From an uncultured Myxococcales bacterium (GTDB taxonomy: Bacteria; Myxococcota_A; UBA9042; DTJE01): 64,000 nt of DNA. The notes below the pieces were generated by a model, which was not told where the DNA came from, made no database searches, and was given only the letters and a program-made list of their open reading frames with translations. Where the stretch lies: positions 62,001 to 126,000 of the forward strand of contig CAIZWN010000076.1 of NCBI GenBank assembly GCA_903936705.1, written 5' to 3'. The position numbers and the translations under genes are program-made. Positions 59,870 to 64,000 of the stretch are shown here, piece by piece (positions within the stretch are counted from its first letter, which is position 1; each line of letters starts with the position of its first letter).

Positions 59870-62800
59870 ATGGCGCTTCGTACTGCGGGAATAGTCTTGT
59901 TTGTCGGGATGGTGTTGGCCGTGACGGCCTGCACAGGTGCGTCGGACGATGGTGACACGGGGGGGAAGACCGACAACCTGGACGTCGTCCTGGACGTGGC
60001 TTTAGACGACCTGGGCACGGATGACGTGTCGGACGGCGTGTCCCGGGACGTTCCCGACGTCTGCACGTGCACCACGACCGACGATTGTTGCGACGGGTGC
60101 CTTCCCATCGCCGAACTGGCGGCCTGCGGCCCCGAGGGCGCCTGCCTGGTGCGCGGCGCTTGCCAGGCCGGCACCTGCGTCGGCGCCGGCCCGGTCGTGT
60201 GCGATTCCCCGGAACCTTGCCAGGAACTTTCGGGGACGTGCGATCCCGAGACGAACGCCTGCCAGTATCCGGTCAAGGCGGACGGGGCGACCTGCGAGGC
60301 CATCGCTGGCAAGGACGGCAGCGGATACTGTCTGGCGGCGACATGCCTGGGCTTCGGCATCTGCGATCACCGGACCTACGACCAGCCCGTAGCCTACGCT
60401 TGCAATTTCGACGGCGAGTGCGCCAGTGGCCGTTGCGCGGCCTGGGGGGACGGCTGGATGACGTACTGCACCGCACCCTGCGGTGGCGACCAGCCGGAGT
60501 GTCCCACCGGGACGGCCTGCGCCCGGTCAGGTGCCGAGTTCCTCTGCCGCCCGCTGGCGGCCGAGAGGACCCTGCCGAACGACGCCAGTTACGAGGCATA
60601 CCAGGTTTGCAATCACGACAGCGATTGCGCGGGAAACCTGTGCCTGGGCATCGACGGGAAGAAGTTTTGCACGAAGTCCTGCGACGACGGCAACGGTAAA
60701 GCCTCGGCAGCCCTGTGCGAACCCTGCGGCGAGTGTCGCAGCGGAGGTGAGGCGCTGGGATTCAAGTACGAACTCTACTGCGTGCCATCGGGCATTCTTG
60801 AGGCGGGCCAGCCCTGCGGCATGAGCAGCGACTGTGCCAAGCGCTTCTGCCAGAGCGGCCTTTGCAGTGAGCAGTGCTTCATCCTCGAGGACATCTCGAC
60901 GTGCCCGACGAACATGGACTGCGTGCCCGGGGTCATCGAGAGCGACCTGACGATCCAGGTATGCGTGCCGAAAGGCGAGGCCGGCCACGGGTTCGGCGAA
61001 GATTGCCTGGGGAACTACGCCTGCGCTGACGGCCGGACATGTGTCGATATCCTGGGGACGATGCGCTGCTCGGCCGTGTGCTCGGACGAGGCGCCTTGTG
61101 TCGACGGAACGTGCACGGACACCGCTTCCGGGAAGGTGTGCGTGCCCCCCGACATGATCGGGATCGTTGCGCAGGGCGGAGACTGCAAGGAGCCTTTCCA
61201 GTGCGTGGAAGGCCTGCAGTGTTACATGAGCGCCTGCCTGAAGCCCTGCGAGGCGCCCGCGGACTGCACCGGCGAAAACGCCACTTGCTACCCCGACCTG
61301 ATGATCCAGGCGGCGTACTGCACCACCGGCTGCGTGGCCGGAAGCAGCACGTGCCCGCCCCGCATGGGCTGCTTCCAGGGCGCCTGCGTCCTGACCCGGG
61401 ACGGCCAGTCGTATATCTTCAGCACGTGCCGACAGGATGGCGACTGCGAGACCGGGAACTGCGTCGCCGGCACCTGCACCGACTCCTGCTCCGAGACCAT
61501 CCCCTGCGAGGGATCCGAACCCATAGAGCCGGTGCCATTCGGCGTCTGCCAGTCGTGCGACCCGGCCCTCTACGGGTCCGACTGCGACGCCAGCGGGTAC
61601 GGCCTGAACGAATGCATCCAGGGCAGTGACGGGGTCAACTTCTGCGCCATCTCCTGCATGCTGTCACCGATCTGTCCGCTGGGCACCAGATGCTACAGCA
61701 CGGGCTACAGCGACGTGTGCGCCCCCATAACGGGATCCTGCTCGGCGACCACCGCTTGTTCGTCTAAGGGTGTGTGCATCCGGCCGGTGGCCGACGGCAG
61801 TCCTTGCGGCGAAGACGCTGAGTGCGTGGGGAACAAGTGCGTGGACGGTACCTGCCGGACCGGGACGTGCATACAAGACGAGGATTGCGAGTGCGAGGCG
61901 TTGGCTTGCACAGGCGGCGCGTGTCGTCCGTCGTTGGTCTGGGGCCTGGCCGAGGTCGAGCCCAATAACACGAAGGACAAGGCCCAGATCCTTCAGGGAA
62001 ACGATAGCTTCCGGGTGGCGGCCACCCTGTATTCCCAGGATACGTCCCCCGATGTTGACCTGTACCGCGTGTCCCTGACGGCTGGCCAGGCATTGGACGT
62101 CCGTACGCAGCCGTTCTGCGGATCAGTCATCGACACGAACCTGCGCCTGCTGAATCTGGACGGGGTGGCCCTCGAGGGCTGGGAGAACGACGACCTGGAT
62201 CCCAGCGGCGACTTTTCGTCCCTGTTGCTGGGATACGTCGCCTTCCAGGACCAGCAGATCCTCGTCGAGGTGACCCAGTCCCCCTGGACGACAGGGTTCG
62301 CGAAGTTCTCGTACGTCCTGGATGCGCGCATCTTCTCGGTGGATCAGGCTGACACCTGCGACGGCGCCGAGACCCTGGCCACAGGGTCGCATCACTTCGA
62401 CCTCCAGAACTCGGTGAATACCTACACCGCGCCGTCGTGCACCGGCCAGGCGGCCTTTGGGAAGGACTCTGCGTTTGCGGTGGTGGTGCCGGACAATCAG
62501 GTCCTGCGGGTGTCGTTGGATTCTCCGTTCGACGGCCAGGTCTACGTCGTCACCGACTGCGGGTCGTCCGACACGACGTGCCTCGCAGGCGCGGACTCCA
62601 GTTACGATGGCGGTACCGAGAAGCTGATCTACTGGAACCGCACCGGGTCGGACCAGACGCTGTTCCTGATCGTGGACAGCCTGCTGCCGCAGGACGACAT
62701 GACCTTCGACCTTACGGTGTCGGTGGAGGACAGTTTCGTTCCTGCGAACGACGGGCCCGACGCGGAGGGGATTCCGACACTGGGTTCCGGAGTGCCGACG

Positions 62801-63520
62801 CCCGGCACGCTGGTCGGGGCCAACGGCGACTACGACCCGACTGCGACGGGCTGTGGCGGCAAGGCCCTTCCGGGCCCGGACGTCGTCTACAAGGTGGAGT
62901 TGCCCGGAAACTCCTTCGTGGCGTTCGAGGTCCTTTCCACCGTGGGGTTCACCCCGGCGCTGTGGCTGACGACTGATCTGTCCGATCCGGCAAAGTGCGT
63001 GGCTGCCGGGATCGGGATGACGTCCTGGACCAACAACGGCGTTGACCCGGTCACCGTGTACGTCATCCTGGACATGGAAAAGGTGGACGGCTACGGCGAT
63101 TACGAGATCCAGGCCCTGTACGGCACGGTCGGCCCGATCTTCGGGGCGTGCGACCCGGCGACCTATGTCGACGTTTGCGTGGCCGAGGGCCAGCCGCTGG
63201 TGGCGCGGTGCGATTCGACCCATTCGTACCTGGTCGCGTTCGACTGCGACAACGCTTGCAAGGTGGCTGGGGCGAAGGGCGGCATCTGCCACCTATATAC
63301 GGCGCCGGGCTACGAGCAGAGTTGGTGCATGTGCGACTATGACTGCACGGCCGAGGTCACGACCGGCCACTGCGCCAACGGGTATTTCACGAACTGCTCG
63401 TGTGCGGCCGCGGACCCCTGCGGATGGAAGGCAAACAACAGCTGCGAAGAGATCTGCAGCATCGAGTTCCCGTCGGATTCGTTCGTCGATCCGCCGGAGG
63501 ACTGCCCGCCGCCGACCTGA
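59870..63520 (+). CDS. Giant cysteine-rich lipoprotein with PPC-like domains
   Basis: This 1216-residue protein has a lipobox (LAVTAC, Cys about 21) and an Asp-rich tether (about 25-65). Residues 65-690 are dense in cysteine (CVDGTCTDTASGKVC, CKEPFQCVEGLQC and similar), with irregular spacing. From about 690 a pre-peptidase C-terminal-like beta domain begins (EVEPNNTKDKAQIL, DVDLYRVSLTAGQAL), repeated with less similarity to about 1085. A last cysteine-rich part closes the protein. PPC-like domains occur in secreted enzymes and surface proteins as binding modules. No catalytic domain is visible. ATG 59870 has AGGAGG five bases upstream. Confidence 0.78.
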   Translation: MALRTAGIVLFVGMVLAVTACTGASDDGDTGGKTDNLDVVLDVALDDLGTDDVSDGVSRDVPDVCTCTTTDDCCDGCLPIAELAACGPEGACLVRGACQAGTCVGAGPVVCDSPEPCQELSGTCDPETNACQYPVKADGATCEAIAGKDGSGYCLAATCLGFGICDHRTYDQPVAYACNFDGECASGRCAAWGDGWMTYCTAPCGGDQPECPTGTACARSGAEFLCRPLAAERTLPNDASYEAYQVCNHDSDCAGNLCLGIDGKKFCTKSCDDGNGKASAALCEPCGECRSGGEALGFKYELYCVPSGILEAGQPCGMSSDCAKRFCQSGLCSEQCFILEDISTCPTNMDCVPGVIESDLTIQVCVPKGEAGHGFGEDCLGNYACADGRTCVDILGTMRCSAVCSDEAPCVDGTCTDTASGKVCVPPDMIGIVAQGGDCKEPFQCVEGLQCYMSACLKPCEAPADCTGENATCYPDLMIQAAYCTTGCVAGSSTCPPRMGCFQGACVLTRDGQSYIFSTCRQDGDCETGNCVAGTCTDSCSETIPCEGSEPIEPVPFGVCQSCDPALYGSDCDASGYGLNECIQGSDGVNFCAISCMLSPICPLGTRCYSTGYSDVCAPITGSCSATTACSSKGVCIRPVADGSPCGEDAECVGNKCVDGTCRTGTCIQDEDCECEALACTGGACRPSLVWGLAEVEPNNTKDKAQILQGNDSFRVAATLYSQDTSPDVDLYRVSLTAGQALDVRTQPFCGSVIDTNLRLLNLDGVALEGWENDDLDPSGDFSSLLLGYVAFQDQQILVEVTQSPWTTGFAKFSYVLDARIFSVDQADTCDGAETLATGSHHFDLQNSVNTYTAPSCTGQAAFGKDSAFAVVVPDNQVLRVSLDSPFDGQVYVVTDCGSSDTTCLAGADSSYDGGTEKLIYWNRTGSDQTLFLIVDSLLPQDDMTFDLTVSVEDSFVPANDGPDAEGIPTLGSGVPTPGTLVGANGDYDPTATGCGGKALPGPDVVYKVELPGNSFVAFEVLSTVGFTPALWLTTDLSDPAKCVAAGIGMTSWTNNGVDPVTVYVILDMEKVDGYGDYEIQALYGTVGPIFGACDPATYVDVCVAEGQPLVARCDSTHSYLVAFDCDNACKVAGAKGGICHLYTAPGYEQSWCMCDYDCTAEVTTGHCANGYFTNCSCAAADPCGWKANNSCEEICSIEFPSDSFVDPPEDCPPPT

Positions 63521-63617
63521 GGACCTTCGATAGCTGTGTCTTCAATCGCGGCGCTGACCTGGACCTGGACATGGCCGAAGAAGATTTTGTTCGTTTCGAA
63601 TCCGCTCCCTGGCATCG

Positions 63618-64000
63618 TCAGGGGCAAGCTTCCCACGTACCCGCGACGCTATAGCACTGGCACTGTGGAACGCCGATCGCCAGCAGCGCCGCCGTAACCG
63701 TTGCCGGGTCGTGGGTGACAGGCACCTTCGCGAAGGCGCGAATTTGCATACCGTCAGTGGCGGCGAACAGATCAGCGTCGCACAGGTGTACCACGGCGGG
63801 GCGCGTGGCATCGCGTACGGTCGTGACGCACATCTTCACCGGATCCAGCGTACCGTCGACCAGGTCGAGATCGCTCCGGGTATACCAGACAGCGGTCGTC
63901 GTCTCCAGGTCGGTTGTGGCATCGCCGGTTCCCGTGATTGCGTCGAGCCAGACCGGATCGATGTTGATGGTCGACACCAGAACCTCTGCCGTTTTGGATT
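63618..64000 (-). CDS. C-terminal part of an unknown protein (partial)
   Basis: The frame is open from the right edge to a stop at 63618, so the N-terminus lies outside the window; a GTG at 63977 is the first possible internal start. The 127 visible residues begin before LVSTINIDPVWLDAITGTGD and contain DATRPAVVHLCDADLF and the C-terminal CQCYSVAGTWEACP. I do not recognise a family. Paired cysteines suggest a secreted protein. It is convergent with the preceding lipoprotein gene, 97 bases apart. Confidence 0.5.
   Translation of the reverse strand, partial: SKTAEVLVSTINIDPVWLDAITGTGDATTDLETTTAVWYTRSDLDLVDGTLDPVKMCVTTVRDATRPAVVHLCDADLFAATDGMQIRAFAKVPVTHDPATVTAALLAIGVPQCQCYSVAGTWEACP

Noticed and set aside
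1-64000. CRISPR arrays, prophage, insertion sequences, integrase or attachment sites
   Set aside because: No regularly spaced short repeats, transposase or integrase motifs, or tRNA-end duplications were seen; the tandem repeats found are coding or single-locus.

Overview
This 64 kb window is a high-GC bacterial chromosome segment packed with genes on both strands; no gap exceeds about 265 bases. TolB, an OprO/P-type porin and many signal-peptidase-II lipoproteins show a Gram-negative cell. Secreted proteins built from cysteine-rich C-x-D-G-x-P-C-T repeats and a Myxo-disulfide-like repeat, together with a large 2-hydroxyacyl-CoA dehydratase-type activase and a tryptophanase, point to a Myxococcota/Bradymonadota-like ('deltaproteobacterial') organism with anaerobic or facultative metabolism. 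This placement is inferred from gene content; no rRNA, tRNA, CRISPR array, phage or insertion sequence was found.

Layout. 1-7642 (minus): a GT-C-type membrane protein running off the left edge, an SGNH hydrolase, pyruvate kinase, a lipoprotein with a ComEC-like metallo-beta-lactamase domain, and an unknown protein. 7894-11900 (plus): a two-gene ATP-citrate-lyase-like enzyme behind a pair of matching palindromes. 12029-16029 (minus): a compact operon alr-hemL-Nudix-alpha/beta hydrolase. 16223-24662 (plus): a tandem ThyX, a cysteine-rich VWA lipoprotein, TolB, a BrkB/YihY membrane protein and a lipoprotein with three thioredoxin-fold modules. 24897-27167: a Crp/Fnr-type regulator divergent from tryptophanase. 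27405-34771: a DnaQ-like exonuclease, two cell-surface lipoproteins, a metallohydrolase, a uracil phosphoribosyltransferase-like gene, HU and CoaE.

34894-44095 (plus) is the most system-like block: a cNMP/CBS/DUF294 protein, a DnaQ-type exonuclease overlapping it, a membrane Cache-PAS-PAS-CBS-DUF294 sensor, DUF485, an ActP-type sodium/solute symporter with a 180-residue insertion, and a porin. I read it as a carboxylate (probably acetate) uptake module in which a nucleotidyltransferase-like protein takes the place of a sensor kinase.

44192-57349 (minus): two small secreted proteins, a TetR regulator, a 1465-residue double CoA-dehydratase activase whose -10 box sits in a long palindrome, an alpha-mannosidase/sodium symporter operon, an EEP-family lipoprotein and a DUF985 cupin. 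57554-63520 (plus): two giant cysteine-rich secreted proteins. The right edge holds a partial minus-strand gene.

Promoters found by eye share a TTGACC-like -35 and TAGACT/TATNAT -10. Statements on function come from recognising families by eye; no database search was run.
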